Shown here: piece by piece, positions 1 through 9,898 of the stretch
How positions within the stretch are numbered: the first letter of the stretch is position 1
Layout: the number at the start of each line of letters is the position of its first letter
From: Aradus depressus
Lineage: Eukaryota > Arthropoda > Insecta > Hemiptera > Aradidae
NCBI GenBank assembly: GCA_963662175.1
Contig: OY759223.1
Location: 19,755,460-19,819,459 of the forward strand
DNA: 64,000 bases
Reading direction: 5' to 3'
Program-made: the position numbers and the translations under genes
The notes under the pieces: model-generated
Told to the model about the DNA's origin: nothing
The model's database searches: none
What the model saw: only the letters and a program-made list of their open reading frames with translations

Positions 1-191
1 TTTTGCAGAGAAAGTTCAATAACTAGGTGGGTCGAAAAACATATAGAAATTACTTGGGTCGTATTGATCCATTATCCATGTTAGGAAGAACTATATTTCA
101 GTCATGATATCTACATTACTTAGTTTAAGTAAAAATTGTTTATTTTTTGTATATGTTGATTTATTAAAACTATTTAATTTGTCTCCTCTAG

Positions 192-380
192 TCGGAGAAG
201 CCGAGAAAGAGGCGAGAGAAGAAGAACAGAGACGAGAACAAGCCAAAACGAGCTCCGTCAGCATACATGTTGTGGTTCAACGAGACAAGGGAGAAGATCA
301 AATCGGACAACCCGGGTATCTCTTTCACGGACATCGCCAAGAAGGGAGGGGAGCTGTGGAAGAAGATGGAGGATAAGTCG
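192..380 (+). CDS. SSRP1: SSRP1 (FACT subunit) penultimate coding exon, HMG-box N-terminal half
   Basis: The exon is 63 codons in phase 0. It opens after a pyrimidine-rich acceptor (CTCCTCTAG) and closes at a GTAAGT donor at 381. The first ~18 codons are Lys/Arg-rich. An HMG box follows, with PKRAPSAYMLWFNETREKI and GISFTDIAKKGGELWKKM, matching the conserved SSRP1 box. SSRP1 pairs with Spt16 in the nuclear FACT complex, which loosens and rebuilds nucleosomes during transcription and replication; the HMG box contacts DNA. Earlier exons lie to the left of the window. The reading frame continues exactly into the exon at 1725. The identity is firm because the box and the acidic/basic tail occur together. 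Confidence 0.93.
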
Positions 381-474
381 GTAAGTGAGACAACACTTTA
401 CTCAAGGACTACCAACTCGCCTTGTCACTCTCCCCTTGTTGTCTCATCTCTAATTCCTGTTTTCTTTTACTTCC

Positions 475-1296
475 TCAGTTAGACGAAGTATAGAAGAAGT
501 TATGTAATCGGTCAGAAATTCATTTTTTGACGTGAAAACGTCAATTCGCTCGTTAAGCACAGTGATAGCCGGTCAAACGTTCTTGTGTTACAAAATACCG
601 TCAGATTTCAATCGATAATAACTACGAGTTTAATAATGCGATAACAATGGTTGAGGTCACAATGGATAGAGCATGTCTGTACGTGTTTATTCTGCAGTGT
701 TTGTTTTGTCTGTGACGTTATCGGACTAGTGTGGGCACCGGCGGATGATTGCGTTGTGTAAAATTAGAAATTAGTGCAGCGTGATAACGCGTTTAGATAG
801 GACGTTGATTCTGGTGTCATTGTAAAGAAGAGCTTCAGGGCACTACTAGGACTCAAAGTGAAACAATAAAAATATTCGCCAAATACATGTCTCATATGAA
901 TCGTAAATATACGCGGAATTATAGAAAACGCAAATCAGAGGAAAGCTCGCATCAAAAGGAATTTAAAAAACCTAAAAAGTCTAGTGCCGAGCAAATGCAA
1001 GAGCTACGGCAGCATCGAAAAGAAAATTAAAAATGATTTTTATCTCGACGTTTTCACGGAAAATCTACGGCGTGGACCTTGACTACGCGTTAATGTTTTT
1101 CTTTTTTTTTTTAAATCTGATGTTTGTGTGTCGGTTGGTCTTTGGACACGATAACTTCCGATGTAATGTATCGACAGAAACATTACTATATAGACTCACA
1201 AGACCCCTATATAAGTTAACTCTTGATTTTTCGCCCGAATTGTCGATTGGTCTTAGAGGGAAAGCGAAAACTTAATTGATTAACTCGTGCTGGGCA
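475..1296 (-). mobile_element. CTTCCCC-type MITE, interrupted
   Basis: The left end reads as a decayed GTTAGACGAAGTATAG... plus GAAGTTATGTAATCGGTCAG. The right end carries GAGGGAAAGCGAAAACTTAA and CTCGTGCTGGGCAA. Both ends match other copies in this window (for example 12740-13272). About 600 bp of unrelated sequence at roughly 525-1135 sits between them. Confidence 0.6.
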
Positions 1297-1493
1297 ATTT
1301 CTACTTTTTAATTTTCTTGATTTATATGATTTTTTTTCATTAAAAAAAAATGTATTGGCTTATATTTAAAAAATATTTTCGATCGATTGAGTATTTCATG
1401 TTCAAAAAGTTAAATCACAATCCTTGGGAACTCAAAGGGATAATCTATTTTGTCTTATTTTTTGCATTTCTTTCTCATCCTAAATAAAAAAAA

Positions 1494-1558
1494 CCTAAGC
1501 CTCCGCCAGGTTTCGAACCGGCGATCTTGAGCACAGTAGACGCTCGCAACCGGCGCTC
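1494..1558 (-). mobile_element. SINE-A relic (tRNA-like head only)
   Basis: It matches the tRNA-like head of SINE-A in reverse, with the B-box GGTTTCGAACC and GATCTTGAGC, and ends near CCGGCGCTC. The body and tail are missing. Confidence 0.65.
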
Positions 1559-1586
1559 TTCTGAAATATTCAATAGTTGACTTACC

Positions 1587-1675
1587 TAGGAGCTCCTTAA
1601 TCCTCGTGCTAAATTTTGTATCTAATCCTCTAATCCATCCCTTTTACCGATTTGGCTGAAAATCAATAGGTGGAG
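1587..1675 (+). mobile_element. CTTCCCC-type MITE internal fragment
   Basis: Carries the family's internal sequence, including GCTAAATTTTGT and GATTTGGCTGAAAATCAATA. Both ends are missing. Confidence 0.55.
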
Positions 1676-1724
1676 GATTCGGGAGTTTTAATTTGCATTG
1701 TAATTATTGTTGTTGATTTTCTAG

Positions 1725-2393
1725 GAATGGGACAAGAAAGCTGCCAAATTGAAGGAAGAATACAATGAAGCAATGAAGGAGTACACCTCAAGCGGTAAAG
1801 AGGCGGCGTTCAAATCAGAGAAAAAAGCGGCGAAAAAGGCGACAACTCCTGCAACGAAAAAGGGCGTCGCGGCGACTGTAGAGAAATCACCAGAGAAGAG
1901 AGGAAGTGGAGTGGGCTACATTTCGAAAGAGTTCATCGAAACGGACAGCAGTTCAGAGTCTGATAGCAAACCAAAGAGTTCCACAAAAACTGGAGGATCC
2001 AAATCACAGAAGAAAGATACCGGAGAGTTGGGAAATGAAACAGCCAAAAAGACAAAAGTAGACTCAAAGAAGAAAGAGAAGGGAGACAGCGGTTCAGAGG
2101 ATGAAGTGAGTGAAGGCTCTGAAGAAGAGGCCAAGAAGAAAACCGTCAAGAAGGAGGTCAAAAAGGTAGACAAGAAGAAAGGGAAGGGAGACAGCGGTTC
2201 AGAGGATGAAGTGAGTGAAGGCTCTGAAGAAGAGGCCAGTGAAGAGGAGACCAAGAAGAAACCCGCCAAGAAGGAGGTCAAAAAGGGAGGCAAGAAGAAA
2301 GGAAAGAAGGATTCAGAAGATGAGTTCTCAGAGGAGATCCTGAGTTCGCCGACAGCATCCAGTGAGTCTGAGGATGATGATGATGACGATTAG
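1725..2393 (+). CDS. SSRP1: SSRP1 last coding exon: HMG-box end plus charged tail
   Basis: The exon follows a TTTTCTAG acceptor, starts EWDKKAAKLKEEYNEAMKEY (third HMG helix) and ends at TAG 2391-2393. The rest is a low-complexity tail of Lys-rich and Ser/Glu/Asp-rich blocks ending in a run of Asp. Such tails are typical of SSRP1 and are usually casein-kinase-2 phosphorylated (family knowledge). A unit of 105 bp (35 codons, core GDSGSEDEVSEGSEEEA) is repeated at about 2081 and 2186, with a third decayed copy near 2286. This is a recent in-frame tail expansion. The intron is 381-1724, phase 0. Confidence 0.93.
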   Translation, partial: EWDKKAAKLKEEYNEAMKEYTSSGKEAAFKSEKKAAKKATTPATKKGVAATVEKSPEKRGSGVGYISKEFIETDSSSESDSKPKSSTKTGGSKSQKKDTGELGNETAKKTKVDSKKKEKGDSGSEDEVSEGSEEEAKKKTVKKEVKKVDKKKGKGDSGSEDEVSEGSEEEASEEETKKKPAKKEVKKGGKKKGKKDSEDEFSEEILSSPTASSESEDDDDDD

Positions 2394-2616
2394 AGAGATC
2401 ACCGCCGAAACTGAGAGTAAGAAAGGAAATGGTCTGGATTGCAAAGAGAAAACAACACTTCAATGTGATAAAATCTTTGGGCGGTCGTCTCTTCATTTTT
2501 TGTACAAATATACTGATGATTCAGTGCATTTCAATACTTTCCAGGTATTTCAGTGTCTAGTTAGAAACAGAACTATTGTGATTCATTCTAATTTTTATTA
2601 TGTAATTTGCGTTCAA

Positions 2617-2622
2617 ATTAAA
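2617..2622 (+). promoter_or_regulatory. candidate SSRP1 poly(A) signal (ATTAAA)
   Basis: ATTAAA lies 224 bp past the SSRP1 stop and is followed by T/GT-rich sequence. It is the first good signal before SINE-A material starts at 2675. An AATAAA at about 2893 lies beyond the SINE and is less likely. Confidence 0.4.
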
Positions 2623-2674
2623 GTATTTTTCGTTATTCGTTTTGTTTTTAATGTTAACACTATCTATTCTAAGA

Positions 2675-2857
2675 AGGCGGGTTCGAAGCCCTTAGGTTTT
2701 TTATCTGAGAGGTTAAACTTTGAGAATTGTACTCGTTAAAGACCCCTACCTGAACTTAGGACTCCCACAGTAGAGTCGGGCTCATGCTTAAAGAACGCTC
2801 TGGTAGTAGGCGATATGACCTAGTAGTTAGTAAAGCCGCACATGAGTCACAATAACT
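2675..2857 (+). mobile_element. SINE-A, internally deleted
   Basis: Contains the B-box GGGTTCGAAGCCCTTAG, then the body signature (GACTCCCACAGTAGAGTCGG, CTCTGGTAGTAGGCGATATG) and the end CATGAGTCAC. It lies just past the SSRP1 stop and may be transcribed in the 3' UTR. Confidence 0.75.
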
Positions 2858-3197
2858 ATATTCTAGGCGCCATGAAACTGAACCCATAACCTAATAAAAG
2901 TTCTTTTTTATTGACTGTCTTAAGGTAAAGGAACACAAAACCAGATATGGTGAGGGAAGTCGAAGTTCAGTCGTGTTAATAAAACACTTGGTATTTGGCC
3001 AACGTTTCAGAAGCTATTTATTTCCTTCTTCAGGGCCTTATATTGAGTGGATATGCGGAAGAATGTCGAATAAACCTGAGTTAGTTTTTATCCTGTGATT
3101 ATTTGGGTTTATTATTATTTTTAACCTCGCTTTGACTTGGACAAATTTTTACCCAGATCAAGTCTCTACAAACGAGTGTCACAGAGCGGACAAGAGT

Positions 3198-3419
3198 AAT
3201 TGTGACTTATGTCCGGACATTCAATACGAGGTAATATCGCCTACTACCATTGCTCTTTCGTCACTCTGATAGACATGAGCCCGAATGTACCATTGGATAC
3301 CTAAATTTTGCCTACCCTGGTTTATTCACTTAGGGTAGGAGTCTTTAACGACTGACTGTGCAGGATCGGGACCATATAAAAAAACCTAAGTCTCGGCCGG
3401 GTTTCGAACCCGCGATCAT
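3198..3419 (-). mobile_element. SINE-A, diverged
   Basis: Reads tail to head on the + strand: GTGACTTATGTCCGG, ATCGCCTACTACCA, ATGAGCCCGA, then GGCCGGGTTTCGAACCCGCG. The internal part is shortened. Confidence 0.75.
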
Positions 3420-3518
3420 TACATACATATAAAGATATTTAAGTATGTATAAGCATTTTTCGCAGGCATGACAAGACGAACATGATCACCATGTTCTACA
3501 CTTATTTTTATTTAATCA

Positions 3519-3840
3519 CGTGCCTTGTTTCTACCGCGAAAAGTGCAGAAAACTTATAAATTGAATAACTTATATACAAGTGAATAATGACATAATGCAA
3601 TATATTTTATTTGTCCTTCAAATTTTATTTGAATATTTCTTTGATTGTTAAGTGAATTCTTACTTATAAAAATACCTCTAGAAAATACATAAAATAACGT
3701 TGACTTGAACTAAAATATGATTTATGGAAAATCATTTAAAAAATCGACGAATATAAAAAAAAATAGTTATAAACTACTACAGTGCAAAGTTGAAAGCTGT
3801 CGTTCTTAACTTTTCGCGGTAGAAACAAATAACGTGATTT
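3519..3840. repeat. inverted-repeat pair (small MITE-like structure)
   Basis: About 28 bp around TTGTTTCTACCGCGAAAAGT (near 3527) returns inverted as ACTTTTCGCGGTAGAAACAA (near 3810). I see no coding sequence between the arms. Confidence 0.5.
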
Positions 3841-3873
3841 GTGCAACACGTGAAAAGAGATCTACCTACACAT

Positions 3874-4534
3874 AGGAATAGATAATTAAAATACACAATT
3901 TCTTTGTCAAACTTCACTGTATATTCTCAAATACTCAACTAGTTTCGCCGTGTTAAGGCATTATCAAGAGTCACTTACAAACTGACAGAATTGGTTGACA
4001 GGGTAGAAGGTACAGTTATGGAGGGGGAGTTTTTAGGTAATGACGGGAAATCCCTTGTTTTTGTTACTCTATACATTCCAATAAACAGATATTTACTAGA
4101 TAATAATAAATATAAACATAAAAAAGAATATATATATAACATCTAATAAAGCGAATCTAACAGTAAAGTGTTGGTATTTATATAGGTATGACTCCTGAAT
4201 TATATAAATGTAAAATATAATAATATTAAAGTGAATAAAAACAAATACATAGAATTTAAAGACAAATTAAAACATCAAATGAAAATTATAGTATTCTCTG
4301 AATGTTAGTTGGCAAAACATTTCTACAATCATCAGACGCTTAGCTACTTGATATTTAAATTAAGAAGGGGGGAACCCCCTCCATAACTGTACCTTCTACC
4401 CTGTCAACTAATTCTGTCAGTTTGTAAGTGACTTGATAATGCCTTAACACGGCGAAACTAGTTAGAAACGAGTATTTGAGAATATATAGTGAAGTTTGAC
4501 AAAGAAATTGTGTATTTTAAAATTATCTATTCCT
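3874..4534. mobile_element. foldback MITE with ~160-bp arms
   Basis: The left arm (3874-4036, starting AGGAATAGATAATT) and right arm (4372-4534, ending AATTATCTATTCCT) are near-perfect inverted copies. They share GTTTCGCCGTGTTAAGGCAT and the block around ACCTTCTACCCTGTCAAC. The spacer is AT-rich with no ORF of note. Confidence 0.8.
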
Positions 4535-6274
4535 AGAATGGAGCTTCACAAAGTAAATCTGGAAACCATAAATTACCTACACATAGGTTCTTCGGTCTTG
4601 TATACACGCCCCTGCGAAAAATTCTTACCTATTTAAATCTCTTTTGGAGGTTATATTGTAAATCTTATGGCTTCCTGACAACAATCAACTTGCGTACAGG
4701 CAGTTTTTCTCTCATATCTCCGCACATCCTCGGATCTTCCCATTCATAAGGTTTAAAAATAAATGAACGAATAATAACACAACTTTCTGTTTTATTGTTC
4801 TTTATAGATTTTTTTCTTTTTTTTTTTTACATATTTATTTTTCATTTCAAGAAAATAAATAATTTCATCAAACAAAATATACATAAAGTAAATTATCATC
4901 AAAAACTATATTTTAAAATATTAATTATTTGAAGCTGCTCAATAGAAATAAAAACAGCATCATATTAGCTTATAAACTACATATATTCATATTTGATACA
5001 TTGGTCCCTTCATTCAACAAAAGCATTTGTATAAAGTAAATGTGTGCTTCTGTTAAAGTTTAACTCTTGGATTAAGCATGGCTTAACACACACTTATAAA
5101 TATTTATTTTAATTTACTTCTCACAATTTTCTTATGTAATCGATGCGAAATTGAAATATGGGATTATATTAAATATTTTTACATTGAAAATTAAAAAATA
5201 TATATATTTGTATTATGATCTACTTTTAAAGGCAAATTTTAAAATAAAACTGACTTTACCCACTCAACAATTTCATCAGGTTTCAATTAATATAATTATT
5301 ATTTCAATATATGTTGTTTTCCCTTTTATTTACCTGATATGCACATCGAATTGAGAAACACCCAAAACGGCTGCAACAATTCATAATATTTAAAAAAAAA
5401 ATTATTTGAACACAAAATTTAACAAATTCTTATCTTATTTTTGATTTATTTATGATACAAATAAATAGAATAGATGCCGCAATGTTGTATCATATAATAC
5501 AAAGATAACTCAAATCTATATTAGCAGATGGAAATACTAAGAGAACAATATCCTTGACAAAACTTTCACTTACTCAATTCAATGTCTACTTTTATTGGCG
5601 AGATATTTTTACATACTGAGACATTGTTCGAATATAGTATTAAAAATGAAAATATTTCCATTACCTCCAGAATATAATTATATTTAAAATGAACACAATA
5701 TACAAGGATCTAAATTGAGAAATGCGGACATATACTATAATAATATATCATAATAATAATAATAAATCAAACAATTTTTTTTAAAAATATTTACTATTTC
5801 ACATGAAATGTAAACATAAGTACGGATTTCGGAATTACAGAACAGGTTTAGTTTATAACGATGTAGTATCGAAACCGATGGTTTATGTATACATTTTTTG
5901 TGGAATAGATAGTACTATTTAAAAAAAAAACTAAGTTTGTTTTATTTATTAAGCACGATATTTCAAATTATTATTTTTTTTTTTTAAAAAGGTAGTTCAT
6001 TAATGAAATGGCATAGCATAAAGATCAGTATCAAGACTGATACAAAATGTTTCGCATAACATATTTCTGTCAATCTTAAAGGTCAACTCAATAAATATAT
6101 TCTGTAAAAAGATTTTGATAGACATGAAAAATGTTTAAAAAAAACAAATAAATTATAGACACTGATGATGTGAGTATTTTCCGAAACGTTTTGCTAGTTT
6201 TTAAAAAGGAAAAAAATAAATGGGAGAAATCATGCTGAGATAAATATAATATATAATATTGTTGTATTATATTT
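4535..6274. other. AT-rich intergenic sequence without recognised features
   Basis: No convincing coding, RNA or repeat structure is visible. The sequence is AT-rich with homopolymer runs. Short open frames (such as 5151-5354) have low-complexity translations. Confidence 0.6.
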
Positions 6275-6436
6275 CGGTGGATACCGTTGTCACAGGCTGC
6301 TGGGCGAGCGCTTTCGATGTGAAGGCATCATCTTCAAGCCACTGTTATTGTTGTAATGAGTACAATAACAGTGGCTTGAGATGATGTATTCACATTGAAA
6401 GCGCTCGACCAGGACCCTGTGACCGGTTTTCACCAA
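6275..6436. repeat. long imperfect hairpin (foldback element)
   Basis: CGAGCGCTTTCGATGTGAAG and GCCACTGTTATTGT return inverted as ACAATAACAGTGGC and CACATTGAAAGCGCTCG around a short loop near 6353. Both outer parts carry CACAGG/CCTGTG and GGTGGA/TTCACC. It is most likely a MITE; a small-RNA precursor cannot be excluded. Confidence 0.7.
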
Positions 6437-6861
6437 AAGGATGATGACAACAGTAATATATTTACTTACGGAGGAGATTATATAATATATTATATGAATT
6501 CAGAATTTCATAACACAACTCAAAATTTAAAATGTTTTTCAAAATTATAAGGTAGAACAAAATGTTAAATATAGGAATAGTATAAGGATTTTATGGATCT
6601 TTTACTTTGTGACCCTACACTTATTTTCGATACTTTTCGAAATTTTAGTCAATAATATATTGCAATTATCATTCACAGATGTTTCACTTGAACCTTTCGT
6701 GTGAGGTTTGATGGATATATATTAAATGGCGTTCGATAACAACATTAAACTAACTAATAAGAAAATTTTCATATAATTTTTTTGTGGTTTTTATTTCTTG
6801 ATATTCCCAAAACACTAATATTTTTTATATTGAAATTTTTTTTTAAATTGATGTTGGTAGT

Positions 6862-7003
6862 CAGTTATTGTGACTCATGCCCGGGATTTAACTATGAGAT
6901 CATATCGCCTACTACCGGAGCGCTCTTTCGTAGCTCTGGTAGACATGAGCCTGACTGTACTGTAGGAGTCTTGAATTTGCCTACCTATGTTTATTCACCT
7001 ACT
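6862..7003 (-). mobile_element. SINE-A partial (tail side)
   Basis: TGACTCATGCCCGGGATTTA, CGCCTACTACCGGAGCGCTC and TGAGCCTGACTGTACTGTAG match the 3' half of SINE-A. The piece and its left flank (from about 6780) are duplicated at 8340-8545. Confidence 0.75.
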
Positions 7004-7081
7004 GAAAACTACTTTTAAACACAAAACAAACGAATCATGTTATTTGAATAAAAATTAGCAGATTTTAATAAAAGCTCAATA

Positions 7082-7430
7082 GAGGGCGCCGGTAGCTCAG
7101 TGGTATGCGTGCTTGACTTCTGAGCTCAAGGTCGTGGGTTCGTAACCCGACCGAGGCCCTTAGTTTATTTTATCTGGGAGGTAAAATAAACTTAAGCACG
7201 CCGTCCTTCGGATGTGACGTTAAGCGATGGTCCCGAGCCTGTACGATGTCAGGTACTCGTTAAAGATCCCTACCGTAGATGAATAAAAAAATTTAGGGTA
7301 GGCAAAATTTAGGACTCCCACAGTAGAGTCGGGCTCATGTCCACCAGACTGACGAAAGAGCGCTCTGGTAGTAGGCGATATGACCTCGTAGTTAAAGCCC
7401 GGGCATGAGTCATAAAACCTAACCTAACCT
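7082..7430 (+). mobile_element. SINE-A, full-length copy with target-site duplication
   Basis: This 349-bp copy runs from GAGGGCGCCGGTAGCTCAGT (tRNA-like A box) and GTGGGTTCGTAACCCGACC (B box) through a unique body to GAGTCATAAAACCTAACCT. The tail is repeated AACCT. A perfect 12-bp duplication AAAAGCTCAATA flanks it (7070-7081 and 7431-7442). It is the reference copy for the family here. No protein is encoded. Confidence 0.93.
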
Positions 7431-7442
7431 AAAAGCTCAATA

Positions 7443-8332
7443 AAAATAAAAATTGATTATGAAAGTAAAAATAAGTCAGTTAAATCTTCTTTTAAAAAAA
7501 AAACAATCTGAGGGATATAAACTGATTTCCAAGTTTTTTAATATGTAGATTTTTTTGTATTTGGAATTTAGTTTTTTAAATTATTATTTTCCAGGTGTAG
7601 TTATAGTCCTTCGTTGGCTACTTCAGATATTTTTATCACTGTTCCACCTATATTTTGGAAATTTTTCAGCTCAAGTGAATATTTTTTATATAATGAAGTG
7701 AAATTTTGACTAGTAAATTGTTCTCCTTACGTATTAATAATTTTCACAAAGTCTGCTATCTATCTAATATTTACAAATCAATATTATTTATCACAAATAG
7801 CTCCTGGAGGAGTTTGACAGACTTAACTCTTAACCAATTAAAACAAAAATAAAAATAAAAGTTTTACAACTAATTAAAACGTAATAACAGTTAAAATTAG
7901 TCTAGCCCAAGAAAAGTATTACATCAAAAATCAATATTTTTAGAAAATATAATAAACATATGATTTCTTTTTTTTATGAATACTATAAAATACTGACATT
8001 ACTTGTGCATTACATAAAACATTTCACGATGAGTGATGTCATATAACATAATATTATTGCTTTGAGTTTCATAAAGGCTGTATCAGATACATTGAACATA
8101 ACATATCATGAGTATTTAATAGTAAGTATTTATTTATTAACATTTACATAATTTTATGCACCATTTTATGTGTGGGCCGACTATTTTATAGAAATTATCC
8201 AATTTCGTATTAGTACATAGTTGGATTCGAAAAGAAATTCTCGAAATTGTCTTGAAATTATTACTTTTTCTCCCAATTTCACATTATTTTCCTCCTTTAA
8301 AGATTATTAATAAAACTTTTACAGTGAATTGA
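7443..8332. other. AT-rich intergenic sequence
   Basis: I see no gene, RNA or structured repeat here. Confidence 0.6.
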
Positions 8333-8436
8333 GTGCTCTTTCAAGTAATTTTTTTGTGGTTTTTATTTCTTGATATTCTCAAAACATCCCATCGATTTTT
8401 TTTAATCGAAATTTTTTTAAAATTGATATTAGTAGT

Positions 8437-8600
8437 CAGTTATTGTGACTCATGCCCGGGATTTAACTACGAAGTCATATCGCCTACTACCGGAGCGCTC
8501 TTTCGTAGCTCTGGTGGACATGAGACTGACTGTAAGGGTATTTAACGAGTACCTGACATCGTACTGCCTCCGAACCATCCCTTATCAGGAAGGCGCAACC
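8437..8600 (-). mobile_element. SINE-A, deleted copy
   Basis: Shares its left flank (a T-rich ~90-bp stretch from about 8345) and SINE-A tail half with 6780-7003. It then jumps to GTATTTAACGAGTACCTGAC, so the middle of the element is missing. Confidence 0.7.
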
Positions 8601-8816
8601 TATGGGTCTCTGAAGGGTTCCGAAACCGCCAACTTTTTATTTATATATATATAACGTTTCCAATAATGGAAAAAAAGAAAAAATCGTGTGTGTTCACGGT
8701 CAATATTTTTGTATTGACAGGCCATTTTTGTCAAACGTTTAACAAAAATGGCCTCAAAATCGAACAATGTAATTATATTTGGAAGTACGGTCAATTAAGT
8801 GTTATCAACCACCATT

Positions 8817-9130
8817 TGAGGGCGTCAGTAGCTCATTGGTATTCGTTCTTGCTTACAGAGTTCAAGATCACAGGGTCAAAACTCGGCCGAGGCCCTTAAT
8901 TTATTTCATCTGGAAGGTAAAATAAACATAAGCACGCTGCCCTTCGGATGGGATGTTAAACGATGGTCCCGAGCCTGTACGACCCAAGGTGAATACAAAT
9001 TTAGGGTAGGTAAAATTTAGTTCTTCCATAGTAGAGCCGGGTCCATGCCCACCAGAGTGACGAAAGAGCGCTCTGGTAGTAGGCGATATGACCTTGAAGT
9101 TAAAGCCCGGGTTCGAGTCATAATAACTAA
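8817..9130 (+). mobile_element. SINE-A, diverged near-full copy
   Basis: It starts GAGGGCGTCAGTAGCTCATT, keeps the body (GCACGCTGCCCTTCGGATGG, GCGCTCTGGTAGTAGGCGAT) and ends GAGTCATAATAACTAACTC. The (AACCT)n tail is absent. The related ending CATAATAACTAACT occurs in other old copies and may mark an older subfamily. Confidence 0.8.
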
Positions 9131-9474
9131 CTCAACCATTATTAAGGAGAGAAAGCATTCAATTGACTGAAAAATTTAATTTTTCAAACTTGTCTAGTCA
9201 ATTAGGTACTAAAATGAGAAAGAAGTGACCAAGACTATTCGAAAATTGTCTATTCTTATAACTACTTAAAAATATATGTTATATTGTCCCAAGTGACTTG
9301 GAATGACCCATGTACAAAAAATTTATAGGCACATTTTTTTTTTTAAATAATTTTTTTGATTACAAAATTTTACTGACATAAAGACATGTACAGGAGGCAG
9401 ACTTGAGAACGCAGACATGAGTCGGGAGGAATACGCATGAATATTCTAAAGCGGAGTACGAGTATGTCTTCAGC
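9131..9474. other. intergenic sequence
   Basis: AT-rich; no feature is recognised. Confidence 0.5.
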
Positions 9475-9744
9475 ATGTGGTCAGGAACTACGAGCGGCAT
9501 GTGGTTCTCTTCGGAGAGAAAAAGTGGTTCTTCTGGCTCCTTCAGTCAAGTGCGGTCTGACTTCATAAGTGAAATACGTGCTTCTGATTTCTTAAATGAA
9601 ATGCGATCTAATGATTTTTCAAGTGAATTGCGTTCTTCTGATTTTTTAAGAGAAGTTCGACGTTCTTCAATATCTGTTATGTTTGATTTTCTTCTCTCTT
9701 TTATTTTTTTTGTTTTCTTCAATATTTTTGGAAATTTTAAATAA
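9475..9744 (+). other. open frame built on 30-bp tandem repeats, antisense to the Vha100 3' end
   Basis: An 89-codon open frame contains a roughly 30-bp (10-residue) unit four to five times, recognisable as RSDFISEI, RASDFLNEM, RSNDFSSEL and RSSDFLREV. The opposite strand is also open over the repeat. It overlaps the expected Vha100 3' UTR. It may be only a coding-length minisatellite; I recognise no family. Confidence 0.3.
9700..9705 (-). promoter_or_regulatory. Vha100: candidate Vha100 poly(A) signal (AATAAA on the - strand)
   Basis: On the - strand AATAAA lies about 90 bp past the stop codon at 9796, within A-rich sequence. Position and motif fit; no transcript evidence is available. Confidence 0.45.
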
Positions 9745-9795
9745 ATATATAATACATAAGTAACCATCAAAAAAATATATATTTCTTTGTTTAAT

Positions 9796-9898
9796 TTAAT
9801 CCGATGCATCCTGATCATATTCGTCCAGAATATTTTTAAAGGAGAATGGCTGGAATGGGTGTCCAAGACCTGAATAAAATTTACTCATAAACTCCACC
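9796..9898 (-). CDS. Vha100: Vha100 last coding exon (C-terminus)
   Basis: It starts with the last base of the Trp codon, then [20 protein letters not shown] and an acidic end (DEYDQDASD), stop TAA at 9798-9796. The acceptor is TTTTTCAG. This is the cytosolic C-terminal tail after the last membrane helix. Confidence 0.95.

Larger units (their letters stand above)
381..1724 (+). other. SSRP1: SSRP1 last intron
   Basis: GT-AG intron of 1344 bp. Most of it is repeat-derived: a CTTCCCC-type MITE at 475-1296, a SINE-A head relic at 1494-1558 and another MITE piece at 1587-1675. I see no coding exon inside it. Confidence 0.8.

Noticed and set aside
1916..2293. 125-codon frame antisense to the SSRP1 tail
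   Set aside because: It is the reverse complement of Lys/Glu/Ser codons (Ser/Phe/Leu-rich) and a shadow of a real exon.
7082..7160. tRNA-like sequences with A and B boxes (also at 28330, 43992, 58085, 62498, 62809)
   Set aside because: They continue into the same ~350-bp body and have target-site duplications, so they are SINE heads, not tRNA genes. The acceptor stems do not close.
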